Origin: a virus
Virus record (IMG/VR): IMGVR_UViG_3300032235_001256
Location: 1 to 62,462 of that record
Length of the DNA stretch: 62,462 nucleotides
Strand: one strand, 5' to 3'
The notes below the pieces were generated by a model that did no database searches, was not told the origin of the DNA, and saw nothing but the letters and a program-made list of their open reading frames with translations. This document shows positions 52,368 through 60,157 of this stretch, in pieces. The position numbers and the translations under genes were made by a program. The stretch's first letter is position 1, and each line of letters opens with the position of its first letter.

Positions 52368-52390
52368 TAATACTATATAAATCGCAAGTC
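52368..52390 (+). promoter_or_regulatory. Candidate late promoter (ACTATATAAATCG)
   Basis: TATAAATC matches seven of eight bases of the T4 late box TATAAATA and lies about 57 bases before the fibre start at 52435, in the 87-bp gap. Function inferred. Confidence 0.35.
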
Positions 52391-52434
52391 AATCAAGATA
52401 GGTAAGCAAGCAAGATTTTAACACAGGAGTCACA

Positions 52435-54912
52435 ATGACTTTTAGACCATATGCCCGTAAGGTTAGGCTTGGTGATACCGAGACCTTCCTTGATATTTCA
52501 AATCTTCCAGACGGTTACGTCCTCAGCCGCAAGGGCTCAGAGATCGTAGCTGAGCTCATCGGCCAGGACAAGCTCGGTCTTGCCTCGCCCGTAAACACCA
52601 ATGACGCGGCCACGAAGGGTTACGTTGATGGCGAGATGGCCTCCGAGGTCTCCTCCCGTATTGCTGGCGACGCCGGCGTTCAGGCCAACCTGACGTCAGA
52701 GATCTCATCCCGCGTTGCGGGCGATGCCGCTCTCCAGGTTGAGATCGACACTGAAGAGTCTGCCCGTGCTGCCGGCGACGCCGCGCTCAGCACCAGCCTC
52801 GGCAATGAGACCTCGTCCCGCGTTGCTGGCGACGCAGCCCTCGCGACCAGCCTCGGTAACGAAGCCTCGTCACGCGTTGCTGGCGATGCCACCGTACAGA
52901 CCAACCTTGACAGCGAGACCTCATCCCGCATTGCTGGTGATGGCAACCTGCAGGGTCAGATCAACAACCTACTCTCGAACGTCACCCCTGAGTCACTTGA
53001 CTCCCTCAGCGAGATCGTCTCCGCGTTCCAGGACGCTGATGGCTATCTGCTTGATGTGGTCCAGAACCTCTCGACCGGTTCGAGCTCAGCTCTTGGTCTC
53101 GAGACCTCTGCCCGCATTGCCGCTGATGGCGTTCTCCAGGGCAACGTTGACAGCGAAGCCTCGGCTCGCGCCGCCGGTGATGCCGCCCTGACCACCAGCC
53201 TCGGTGTCGAGACCTCTGCCCGTATCGCTGCTGACGCGGCCCTACAGGTCGAGATTGATACCGAAGAGTCCGCTCGTGCTGCTGGCGATGCCGCCCTCAG
53301 CACCAGCCTCGGCAACGAAGCCTCGGCCCGCGCTGCTGCCGATGCAGCCCTTCAGGTTGAGATCGACACTGAAGAGTCTGCTCGTGCTGCCGGCGATGCC
53401 GCGCTCAGCACCAGCCTTGGCAACGAGACCTCAGCCCGTGTAGCTGCCGATGCCGCTCTCCAGGTCGAGATCGACACGGAAGAGTCTGCCCGCGCTGCTG
53501 GCGACGCTGCTCTCACGACCAGCCTCGGCAATGAGACCTCGGCCCGTGTAGCTGCCGACGCAGCTCTCCAGGTTGAAGTTGACACCGAGGAGTCTGCTCG
53601 TGCCGCTGGCGATGCCGCCCTCCAGGTCGAGATCGACACTGAGGAGTCGGCCCGCGCTGCTGCCGACGCTGCTCTGCAGGTCGAGATTGATACCGAAGAG
53701 TCAGCTCGCGCTGCGGGTGATGCTGCCCTCAGCACCAGCCTCGGCAACGAGACATCGGCCCGTGTAGCTGCTGACGCCGCTCTCCAGGTCGAAATCGACA
53801 CCGAAGAGTCGGCCCGCGCTGCGGGTGACGCTGCTCTCACGACCAGCCTCGGCAACGAGACCTCGGCTCGTGTGGCTGCCGATGGCGTTCTCCAGGGCAA
53901 CGTTGACAGCGAGGCCTCATCCCGCATTGCTGGCGACAGCAACCTGCAGGGTCAGATCAACAACCTGCTCTCGAACGTTGATCCGGCGTCCCTCGACTCG
54001 CTCAGCGAGATTGTCTCCGCGTTCCAGGACGCTGATGGCTATCTACTTGACGTAGTCCAGAACCTCTCAACCGGCTCAAGCTCGGCTCTTGGTCTCGAGA
54101 CCTCGGCCCGCATTGCCGCTGATGGCGTTCTCCAAGGCAACGTTGACAGCGAAGTCTCGGCTCGCATTGCCGGTGACGCTGCTCTCACGACCAGCCTTGG
54201 CGGTGAGACCTCCGCCCGTATCGCCGCTGACGCGGCCCTACAGGTCGAGATTGATGCCGAAGAGTCAGCTCGCGCTGCAGGTGATGCTGCTCTCAGCACC
54301 AGCCTCGGTAACGAGACATCGGCCCGTGTAGCTGCGGATGCTGCTCTGCAGGTTGAGATTGACACGGAAGAGTCTGCCCGTGCTGCCGGCGATGCCGCGC
54401 TCACGACCAGCCTCGGTGTCGAGACCTCGGCTCGCGTAGCTGCTGATGGCGTCCTCCAGGGCAACATCGACAGCGAAGTCTCGGCTCGCATTGCCGGTGA
54501 CGCTGCTCTCACGACCAGCCTCGGTACCGAAGCTTCGGCCCGCGCTGCTGCCGATGTCACTCTCACGAACAACCTGAACAGTGAGATCTCGGCTCGCATT
54601 GCTGGTGATATCGCCACCCGTCTCCTGGCGGTTCGCGAAGTCACTGCGAGCGGCGCGATCAACGCCAGCGATGACCTCGTGCTCATCAACGGCACCGGCA
54701 GCACGGTCGTTACCCTGCCAACCGCAGTCGGTAACTCCGGCAAGAAGATTATCGTCAAGAAGATCGATAACGCTGTCAGTGGGCCAAATGATGCGGACAC
54801 TGTCGCTGCCGCCAGCGGCGAGCAGATTGATGGTGGCTCAGAAGTCAAGATCTATCTGCAGTACGAAGCGGTTACGCTCGTTTCGAACGGCGCCAAGTGG
54901 CTGATCGTCTGA
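52435..54912 (+). CDS. Tail fibre protein 3 (coiled-coil ESARAAGD-repeat shaft)
   Basis: 825 residues with SD AGGAG. It has the same anchor as fibres 1 and 2 (RPYARKVRLGDTETFLDISN), the same shaft repeats as fibre 2 (EESARAAGDAALSTSLG; ARVAADAALQVEID), and two copies of the NLLSNV-DSLSEIV-DADGYLL module (about 52960-53100 and 53960-54100). It goes straight from the shaft into the shared terminal beta domain (about residues 730-825, ending NGAKWLIV) and lacks fibre 2's extra beta-rich head. DNA of the repeats is closely similar to fibre 2, so recombination between the two genes is likely. Codon use is strongly C-ending. Confidence 0.88.
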   Translation: MTFRPYARKVRLGDTETFLDISNLPDGYVLSRKGSEIVAELIGQDKLGLASPVNTNDAATKGYVDGEMASEVSSRIAGDAGVQANLTSEISSRVAGDAALQVEIDTEESARAAGDAALSTSLGNETSSRVAGDAALATSLGNEASSRVAGDATVQTNLDSETSSRIAGDGNLQGQINNLLSNVTPESLDSLSEIVSAFQDADGYLLDVVQNLSTGSSSALGLETSARIAADGVLQGNVDSEASARAAGDAALTTSLGVETSARIAADAALQVEIDTEESARAAGDAALSTSLGNEASARAAADAALQVEIDTEESARAAGDAALSTSLGNETSARVAADAALQVEIDTEESARAAGDAALTTSLGNETSARVAADAALQVEVDTEESARAAGDAALQVEIDTEESARAAADAALQVEIDTEESARAAGDAALSTSLGNETSARVAADAALQVEIDTEESARAAGDAALTTSLGNETSARVAADGVLQGNVDSEASSRIAGDSNLQGQINNLLSNVDPASLDSLSEIVSAFQDADGYLLDVVQNLSTGSSSALGLETSARIAADGVLQGNVDSEVSARIAGDAALTTSLGGETSARIAADAALQVEIDAEESARAAGDAALSTSLGNETSARVAADAALQVEIDTEESARAAGDAALTTSLGVETSARVAADGVLQGNIDSEVSARIAGDAALTTSLGTEASARAAADVTLTNNLNSEISARIAGDIATRLLAVREVTASGAINASDDLVLINGTGSTVVTLPTAVGNSGKKIIVKKIDNAVSGPNDADTVAAASGEQIDGGSEVKIYLQYEAVTLVSNGAKWLIV

Positions 54913-54934
54913 TCTAGTTTAGATGCCTACGGAG

Positions 54935-54966
54935 ACCGCCTGGTGACCCCGGGCGGTTTTTGTTTT
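54935..54966 (+). terminator. Terminator after tail fibre 3
   Basis: ACCGCC (54935-54940) pairs with GGCGGT (54952-54957), followed by TTTTTGTTTT. The following 108 bases to 55075 hold the leader of the next gene only. Confidence 0.75.
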
Positions 54967-55074
54967 GTCGAATAACTAGATGTAACAAGCAGCTAAATGA
55001 TTCAATAATCAAGAAGTTTGTGCTGGTCCGCCTCAGGCTGTGCGGCGATTATATCAAGAGACAGGGGTTTCTGC

Positions 55075-55905
55075 ATGACATTTTACCCGTTTGCCCTAAA
55101 GCTTAAAGCTAATGACAGCGAAGAACTTCTAGAGCTCACCGCGCTGAAGAATGACGAGATGCTAGTCAAGATAGGCGACTCGATTACATCTTCACTTATT
55201 TCAGCTGATCAGATAAACAATATAAACTTTCCATCTCCAATAATCCCGACGCAGATTGCAAACAAGCAGTACGTTGATGACGCGGCAGCCAGTGTTCTTG
55301 CCAGTGTATCGCTCGATGACCAGGCTTTTCTAAGACTAGACGGCTCCCGCCCTATGCTTGGCAATCTGTCGATGGATGGCTATTCCGTAACAGGCCTAAG
55401 AGAGCCCTCCGCTCTCGCAGATGCAGCTACCAAGAATTATGTAGACTCTACCCTATCTGCTGTTATAGATGGCCTGTCTTTTGCCGATCTCGGCTTCTTC
55501 ATGACTGACGGCTCTAGGCCGATGTCAGGGCATATTGATGCCGATGGCTATCTGATAACAAATCTCCAAAGCCCGATCAATGCTCGGGACGCTGCGACCA
55601 AGGAGTACGTCGATTCGCTATCTAGGTTGGCGGTTGTGACCACTACAACTAACTACGAGATAAAGCTATCAGACAGAATTGTGCTCGGAGATGCCTCGGC
55701 CCAGCCCGTGTTCCTTGATCTGCCGTCTGCAGCCGGTCAGGCCGGCTTGCTGTTCAATATAAAGCGAATTTCTCCAGGCGATAATGATCTTTTTGTTCGC
55801 GCCGCGCCCGGTGAGACTCTGGATGGCGAGAGCGTTATTTCGCTGCTGCTTCAATGGGAGTCGATGACGGTCGTATCCAACGGAGCGAATTGGTACATAA
55901 TGTAA
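55075..55905 (+). CDS. Tail fibre protein 4 (short fibre)
   Basis: 276 residues from ATG 55075; an in-frame start 19 codons upstream has no SD. The anchor is a divergent version (FYPFALKLKANDSEELLELT). Two short repeats follow (SRPMLGNLSMDGYSVTGL; SRPMSGHIDADGYLITNL), each ending in DAATKxYVD, a common phage fibre repeat. The shared C-terminal beta domain ends SNGANWYIM. It is the shortest member of the four-fibre family, perhaps a short tail fibre or a fibre-cap protein. Confidence 0.8.
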   Translation: MTFYPFALKLKANDSEELLELTALKNDEMLVKIGDSITSSLISADQINNINFPSPIIPTQIANKQYVDDAAASVLASVSLDDQAFLRLDGSRPMLGNLSMDGYSVTGLREPSALADAATKNYVDSTLSAVIDGLSFADLGFFMTDGSRPMSGHIDADGYLITNLQSPINARDAATKEYVDSLSRLAVVTTTTNYEIKLSDRIVLGDASAQPVFLDLPSAAGQAGLLFNIKRISPGDNDLFVRAAPGETLDGESVISLLLQWESMTVVSNGANWYIM

Positions 55906-55914
55906 AAAAGAATT

Positions 55915-55940
55915 AAAACCGCTGCAGCTAGCGGTTTTAT
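55915..55940 (+). terminator. Terminator after tail fibre 4
   Basis: AAAACCGCT-gcagct-AGCGGTTTT, a nine-pair stem with flanking A and T runs, 10 bases after the stop. Confidence 0.85.
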
Positions 55941-55992
55941 ATCTATTGCGATGTAGTTCTTAGCAGCGCTATTCCTGCCAGAGGTGCGTAGG

Positions 55993-56799
55993 ATGAAGAG
56001 AGTTAACGTGGCACTTGCTGGCTCCGGTCAACTTTACCCTGCCTTTGTTGGCGCTCTAATATGCCTAAAAGAAAGAGGCATCGAGATAGTAGAAATAAGT
56101 GGAACATCTGGTGGCGCCATCATTGCTGCCGCGATATCCGCTGGTCTCGACCCCAAGGTCGACATTGCCGCCCTCGTCAAAGCAACCTTGCCTGTCAAGA
56201 GTAAGCTTTTTGATTTTTCTCTGCGCTCTATTCTGTGTAGGTGGGGCCTTATTCGCGGCAATAAAATAGAGAATAAGTTTAACCAATATCTTCATAAGAC
56301 ACTGGGAGAGTCCAGGATTCCGCTCCACATCACTGCCTCTAATATATCAGCTCGAAAGCTCAGGATATTCAGCTCTGCTTCCGATCCAGGTTTTAGCACT
56401 GCAAGGGCTATAAGGGCGTCGATATCGTTGCCGTTTATATTTGAGCCGGTTGTTATAGATGGCGATCTCTATGTGGATGGTGGCTGGATGAAGAATATGC
56501 CATCAGATGTGTTCTCTAACGGTCTTCCTGTCCTAGCTTTTAAGACAACTCCGCATTCCGGCATTGTAACAGGCATAACTGCGCTAAAGAACTATCTTGT
56601 TGCCCTTTTTGAGTCAGTCATAGATGGCGACAGAGCACATCGGCACCAGGAGTACATCTACAAAATACATATCCCAACGCGCTTCAATCCTCTGAATTTC
56701 AATGTAAATGAGGTCGAAGTAGATTTTATGATCCAAGAGGGTTATCGGGCTGCGTCCGAGTGGTTGGAAATGAATGAAGAAAAAATCTTCACAATGTGA
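55993..56799 (+). CDS. Patatin-like phospholipase
   Basis: 268 residues from ATG 55993 (SD AGAGGTG). Oxyanion loop AGSGQ at 9-13, nucleophile Ser39 in GTSGGA (GxSxG), and Asp162 in VDGG complete the patatin Ser-Asp dyad. IRASISLPFIFEP and DGDLYVDGGW are standard family landmarks. No signal peptide. Patatins hydrolyse acyl chains of phospholipids; in a phage this could weaken the inner membrane at lysis, aid entry if packaged, or act on host lipid signalling. It starts a new unit after a terminator, and its last 26 bases overlap the HNH gene. Confidence 0.88.
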   Translation: MKRVNVALAGSGQLYPAFVGALICLKERGIEIVEISGTSGGAIIAAAISAGLDPKVDIAALVKATLPVKSKLFDFSLRSILCRWGLIRGNKIENKFNQYLHKTLGESRIPLHITASNISARKLRIFSSASDPGFSTARAIRASISLPFIFEPVVIDGDLYVDGGWMKNMPSDVFSNGLPVLAFKTTPHSGIVTGITALKNYLVALFESVIDGDRAHRHQEYIYKIHIPTRFNPLNFNVNEVEVDFMIQEGYRAASEWLEMNEEKIFTM

Positions 56800-57061
56800 G
56801 ATCTGCGGAACAACGGAGAAGGCCGCCCTTCATGTGCACCATATAGTCCCCAGATGTGACCCAAGGTGTACTAACTCAAATGAAAACTTGGTTACAGTCT
56901 GTGCAAGCTGCCATCAGCTGATACACAAATCCGCCATAGTATGCGAGGGCTGGTTTGCGACTTCTGCAGGTCGGAAATTCTTCTGGCACAGGAGCGGCGA
57001 AGCACATGTTATTCGCGAGGGGATTATATTCCTAGAGGATGGCAAGGTCGAAATCAGGTGA
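56774..57061 (+). CDS. Small HNH-domain protein
   Basis: 95 residues, ATG 56774, overlapping the patatin gene by 26 bases. CEICG near the start, HVHHIVPR, NENLVTVCASCHQLIH: a compact HNH fold with two CxxC zinc pairs and the His-Asn-His residues. The following part (GWFATSAGRKFFWHRSGEAH) is unassigned. Small HNH proteins in phages can be homing endonucleases or packaging-associated nickases; being far from TerL and within an overlap, its role is open. Confidence 0.78.
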   Translation: MKKKSSQCEICGTTEKAALHVHHIVPRCDPRCTNSNENLVTVCASCHQLIHKSAIVCEGWFATSAGRKFFWHRSGEAHVIREGIIFLEDGKVEIR

Positions 57062-57109
57062 CATCGCTGGGCGATAAAGCACAGCGAGGCAGATAAAATA
57101 GCAATAGTA

Positions 57110-57150
57110 AAGGTGTAATTGCAAGCCGTCACCTGTAGTGGCTACACCTT
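57110..57150 (+). promoter_or_regulatory. Stem-loop element upstream of the coiled-coil gene
   Basis: AAGGTGTA (57110-57117) pairs with TACACCTT (57143-57150); inside, GCC..CAC pairs with GTGGC. There is no T run, so it is not a standard terminator. It lies in the 135-bp gap 57062-57196, which otherwise holds no gene. A leader RNA structure is possible. Confidence 0.4.
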
Positions 57151-57196
57151 CATGCTAACTCAGTGACGTCGAACAACAGAAAGAGAGAGGAAGAAA

Positions 57197-57484
57197 ATGG
57201 AAGACAATACCAAAAATCTAGTTGAGCGGTTTCTTGAGCGTGCTGATCGAGATGTGGCTGAGAACAGTGTCGCAGCGCGCTTGGTAAACGGCAAGCAGCA
57301 GCTTGATGAGGCCTCTGCTGCGCTGCAGCGCCTACGAGAAGAGCATCAGAAGCTGGAGCAGCGATTCGTTGGTCTCTCGCACCAGGTCAAGGCCATGGTT
57401 GATCTAGCGACTGAACTCCAGGCCCGCCATGAGGAGACCTCTGGTCGCAGCGCTGCGATGCCCGCCTCACCAGAGCCGGGTTGA
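57197..57484 (+). CDS. Small coiled-coil protein
   Basis: 95 residues with a purine-rich SD region (GAGAGAGGAAG). Residues about 30-80 are a clear coiled coil (LDEASAALQRLREEHQKLEQ; VKAMVDLATELQARHEE), and the tail is Pro/Ser-rich. No hydrophobic segment. Function unknown. Confidence 0.7.
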   Translation: MEDNTKNLVERFLERADRDVAENSVAARLVNGKQQLDEASAALQRLREEHQKLEQRFVGLSHQVKAMVDLATELQARHEETSGRSAAMPASPEPG

Positions 57485-57517
57485 TTTAATTCTAATTCAT
57501 TAAGACTGGGTGAGTAA

Positions 57518-57781
57518 ATGAAGTACACCGGAGAAGTTGTCAAGTTCAAGGATAGACAGGGCAGCTTCGGTTTCATCAGAACGGATGGGCCGAGTCCCAC
57601 TGACATATTCTTTTACTATAAGTATCTGCTAATGCCGGGCTACAAGACGGTTTCTCCGGGTACTCGTGTGGAATTCGAACTCGGCGAGAATCATCGCGGC
57701 AAGATGGCGATCAAAATTCGCATCGTCAGCCTGCCCGATGGTTCGATTCCCGAGTATAGCCTGCAAGAAGATTCTGAATAA
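57518..57781 (+). CDS. Cold-shock-domain-like protein
   Basis: 87 residues with SD GGGTGAG. An OB-fold CSD pattern is visible: G.VVKFKDRQGSFGFIRTDG (RNP1-like GSFGFI), DIFFYYKYL (RNP2-like), a loop, then VSPGTRVEFELGENHRGKMA. Cold-shock proteins bind single-stranded nucleic acid and melt RNA structure. Aromatic residues are mostly kept, but the sequence is divergent from bacterial CspA. In a genome with several structured leaders, an RNA chaperone role is reasonable but unproven. Confidence 0.7.
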   Translation: MKYTGEVVKFKDRQGSFGFIRTDGPSPTDIFFYYKYLLMPGYKTVSPGTRVEFELGENHRGKMAIKIRIVSLPDGSIPEYSLQEDSE

Positions 57782-57782
57782 G

Positions 57783-58235
57783 ATGACCACTCATGCACCG
57801 CGGCTGAACAGGCCCGTATTCCTCTATAACCCTACCCCAAAGCCTGTTCACGTCAAAGACCTTGACCTCAAGGTAAAGCCAGGCGAGACGGTTGATGCGT
57901 TTGCGTATAGCAAACACATGACAGAAGCTCGCCTGCTGCTTTCTGCTGAGCGCGGCAATCTAAAGGAGGCCCTATCTTCGGGCCTTCTGATTCTGACCGA
58001 CTCAAACAACAAAAGCACGCCTCCTGCTGTGAGATTTACAGAGTCCCGCCGTCCGATTTCGCGCCGACAGTTGCTTGCCCCACTTTCAAAAGAGAGCTCT
58101 TCTAATTTTATTGACAGGCTCCAGCAAGACTTCGGAGACCGGGTGTTGACCGCCCCCGAACAAGAGATTGCAAAAAACACTGAGAAATTAATCAACTCCG
58201 TGGACTTCGACGGGTTTGACGACCCACTGGAATAA
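57783..58235 (+). CDS. Hypothetical tail-region protein
   Basis: 150 residues from ATG 57783, one base after the cold-shock gene stop. Residues about 10-70 (PVFLYNPTPKPVHVKDLDLK, KPGETVDAFAYSKHMTEARL, NLKEALSSGLLIL) share a fold pattern with the N-terminus of the protein at 51703. The C-terminal half is Ser-rich then helical and acidic. Probably a small baseplate, neck or fibre-attachment protein; this is inference from the shared domain. Confidence 0.7.
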   Translation: MTTHAPRLNRPVFLYNPTPKPVHVKDLDLKVKPGETVDAFAYSKHMTEARLLLSAERGNLKEALSSGLLILTDSNNKSTPPAVRFTESRRPISRRQLLAPLSKESSSNFIDRLQQDFGDRVLTAPEQEIAKNTEKLINSVDFDGFDDPLE

Positions 58236-58291
58236 TTCACTATTATTTGGTAAGCATAGGTTAGCTAGCTAATCGAATAATTGGTGACGTC

Positions 58292-59179
58292 TTGAGTCAA
58301 ATCTTTTACAAGAGAGCAGCCATCCCTCCGGGCGGAGTGATTCGGCTGGAGGTCCAGTTTCGCGACTCTGCTGGTTTGGCTCGCGATACCGACCAGTTTC
58401 CGCAGATAGAGATTGCCAATAGCGATGGCGTCATTGTCCATCCGGCCTCTAGTTATGGTGTTCGCCGGCTGGCCGAGGGGCGATACAGGCTGCAATATAC
58501 TGTTCCAGATGGCTATGCTGATGGCGTGTGGCGAGACACTTGGTCTGCTACCCTCGACGGTTTTGCTAATATAGCAAATTTCGACTTCAATGTGCTTAGT
58601 CAGGGCACGATCACTGCCACGGGCGACACGGTCACGACCCCAGAGATGAAGATCGGGGATGTGCCCAAGATCAACTTTACCCAACAGGAGATCTATGGCA
58701 TCAACATTCTGATGCAAAAGCTGCGCTTTCGTCTCAGGAATACTCAGCGCAAGCCAGACGGATCACGTTGCGACATCTTGTCCATAGATGACATGGAGTC
58801 GTTCATATGGCTTGCTCTTAGTGAGTTTAATGCGACGCCGACCTTCACGTCCTATACGACTGCAGACCCATCGATTTATACGATATTTTCGGATCTTATC
58901 GTAGAAGGCGCATATTTAAAAGCGCTACCCAGCCTTATCCCAGCCGAAGCTGGTCGTGAATGGGTTGTAACAGACGATGGTATCTCTGTGACGCCTGCAT
59001 CTGTAAGCTCTGCTCTATCAAACATAATGTCAGCCCTGTATTCCGAGTATCGAGCGAAGCTTAAAGAAGCAAAGAGAAATCACCGTCCTGCTCCGCTCGG
59101 CATGGGTGCTGGCCAGCTTGCGGTCGCTCACCCGACATTTAGGCGCCTGCGCAACATTCGTTATACCGGTCAGTTCTAG
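58292..59179 (+). CDS. Probable head-tail connector/neck protein (TTG start)
   Basis: 295 residues from TTG 58292, the only start with an SD (GGTGA) in the open part of this frame. Residues 1-110 form a beta domain (FYKRAAIPPGGVIRLEVQFR, RLAEGRYRLQYTVPDGYADG). Residues 130-260 are helical (QEIYGINILMQKLRFRLRNT, SIDDMESFIWLALSEFNATP). This beta-plus-helical combination is common among phage neck or head-completion proteins. A perfect 12-bp palindrome, TTAGCTAGCTAA, lies at 58261-58272 in its leader. Family name not certain. Confidence 0.65.
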   Translation: MSQIFYKRAAIPPGGVIRLEVQFRDSAGLARDTDQFPQIEIANSDGVIVHPASSYGVRRLAEGRYRLQYTVPDGYADGVWRDTWSATLDGFANIANFDFNVLSQGTITATGDTVTTPEMKIGDVPKINFTQQEIYGINILMQKLRFRLRNTQRKPDGSRCDILSIDDMESFIWLALSEFNATPTFTSYTTADPSIYTIFSDLIVEGAYLKALPSLIPAEAGREWVVTDDGISVTPASVSSALSNIMSALYSEYRAKLKEAKRNHRPAPLGMGAGQLAVAHPTFRRLRNIRYTGQF

Positions 59180-59188
59180 GAGTTAAAA

Positions 59189-59458
59189 ATGGCAATTGTA
59201 CAAACAGGAGATCTAAATCACCAGCATTTTTCTGCATCCGCAGGGGACACAGTGGTTTTTACGAGGCCAATTGTTAATGTGATCATCAACGTACCAACGG
59301 GTGCAGCAGTTACGGTAGACTTTGACGGCTCTGCCGAGCTTGCAGGCGCGCTTCCGATGGATCTGGCAGTGGGCACGCATCAGTTTATTAATATTTTGGT
59401 AAAGAAGATAGTGGTCGCAGGTAGCGGTAGCATAACTGGTGTTGGAGTTTGTACCTAA
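59189..59458 (+). CDS. Small beta-rich hypothetical protein
   Basis: 89 residues with SD AGGAG. All-beta appearance (TVVFTRPIVNVIINVPTGAA, QFINILVKKIVVAGSGSITG), no Lys/Arg-rich helices, single Cys near the end. Looks like a small virion decoration or tail protein. Overlaps the next gene by one base (TAATG). Confidence 0.7.
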   Translation: MAIVQTGDLNHQHFSASAGDTVVFTRPIVNVIINVPTGAAVTVDFDGSAELAGALPMDLAVGTHQFINILVKKIVVAGSGSITGVGVCT

Positions 59459-59934
59459 TGAGCCTAGATCCCGGTGCAATAGTAACAAGCCTGCTCTCTG
59501 TAGAGAACGGAATTCTGGCCGGCGGCTGGGTTCTGGCAGGCTATTTGCTATTTAAGCTTTTCTCTAAAAAGGAGGCGCAGGAAACTGCGCTAGAAGCTGC
59601 GCAACGGGAACATGCCATAGAGCTCAGGACAGTGCGCGAGTCGCACGCCGAGGAGCTAAAACAAATGCGTCTGGCACATGCCGAAGAAATCAAAAGTATG
59701 CGCGATGCGCATGACAAGCGCATGGCAGAAACCGAAGATGAACTCGGCGAGCAGCTGCGCGAGGCTACTACACATATAGCAGACCTACATTCGGCACACG
59801 TTCAGGTTATAACCCAGATGGCGGACAAGCGCATCGAAGACCTGAAATCCGTGACCGAAGACTATAATGCCATGGTAGAATCCGTTAGACTAGCTCTTGA
59901 GAAAATCGCCCTGGGCTTAGGCCGAAAGCGATAA
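59458..59934 (+). CDS. Membrane-anchored coiled-coil protein (spanin- or holin-like candidate)
   Basis: 158 residues. Residues about 18-40 (ILAGGWVLAGYLLFKLF) form one transmembrane segment, followed by about 100 residues of continuous charged coiled coil (EAAQREHAIELRTVRESHAE; MRDAHDKRMAETEDELGEQL). An N-terminal anchor plus periplasmic coiled coil is the layout of i-spanins (Rz type), but there is no partner lipoprotein gene, and phage structural proteins with this layout exist too. The role is therefore uncertain. Confidence 0.65.
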   Translation: MSLDPGAIVTSLLSVENGILAGGWVLAGYLLFKLFSKKEAQETALEAAQREHAIELRTVRESHAEELKQMRLAHAEEIKSMRDAHDKRMAETEDELGEQLREATTHIADLHSAHVQVITQMADKRIEDLKSVTEDYNAMVESVRLALEKIALGLGRKR

Positions 59935-59947
59935 GCGAGGATTGTTT

Positions 59948-60157
59948 ATGGCCGATAACGAAGTCGAAAATCCGCGCAAATCGCGCAGAGACAGGTTGGC
60001 AAAGCTACGCGAGCAGATTGCGGCCATGGGCGAATGCGAGGCTTCGGGTGACCAAGAAATAGGAGAGCCCTGTTGCCTAGCAGAAGAACTTCAGAAGATT
60101 AAAGACCACATTAGAAAGAGGAATAATGAAGCTGTTCTTGCGACGCGCACAGAGTGA
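59948..60157 (+). CDS. Small charged hypothetical protein
   Basis: 69 residues from ATG 59948 (MADNEVENPRKSRRDRLAKL), with SD GAGGA. Basic N-terminus, acidic middle with a Cys pair (EIGEPCCLAEEL), basic end. Its 3' end overlaps the metallopeptidase gene by 32 bases. No known domain. Confidence 0.6.
   Translation: MADNEVENPRKSRRDRLAKLREQIAAMGECEASGDQEIGEPCCLAEELQKIKDHIRKRNNEAVLATRTE

Noticed and set aside
58261-58272. Palindrome TTAGCTAGCTAA as an operator
   Set aside because: It is perfect but only 12 bp and AT-rich, with no second copy seen in the window; insufficient for a call.
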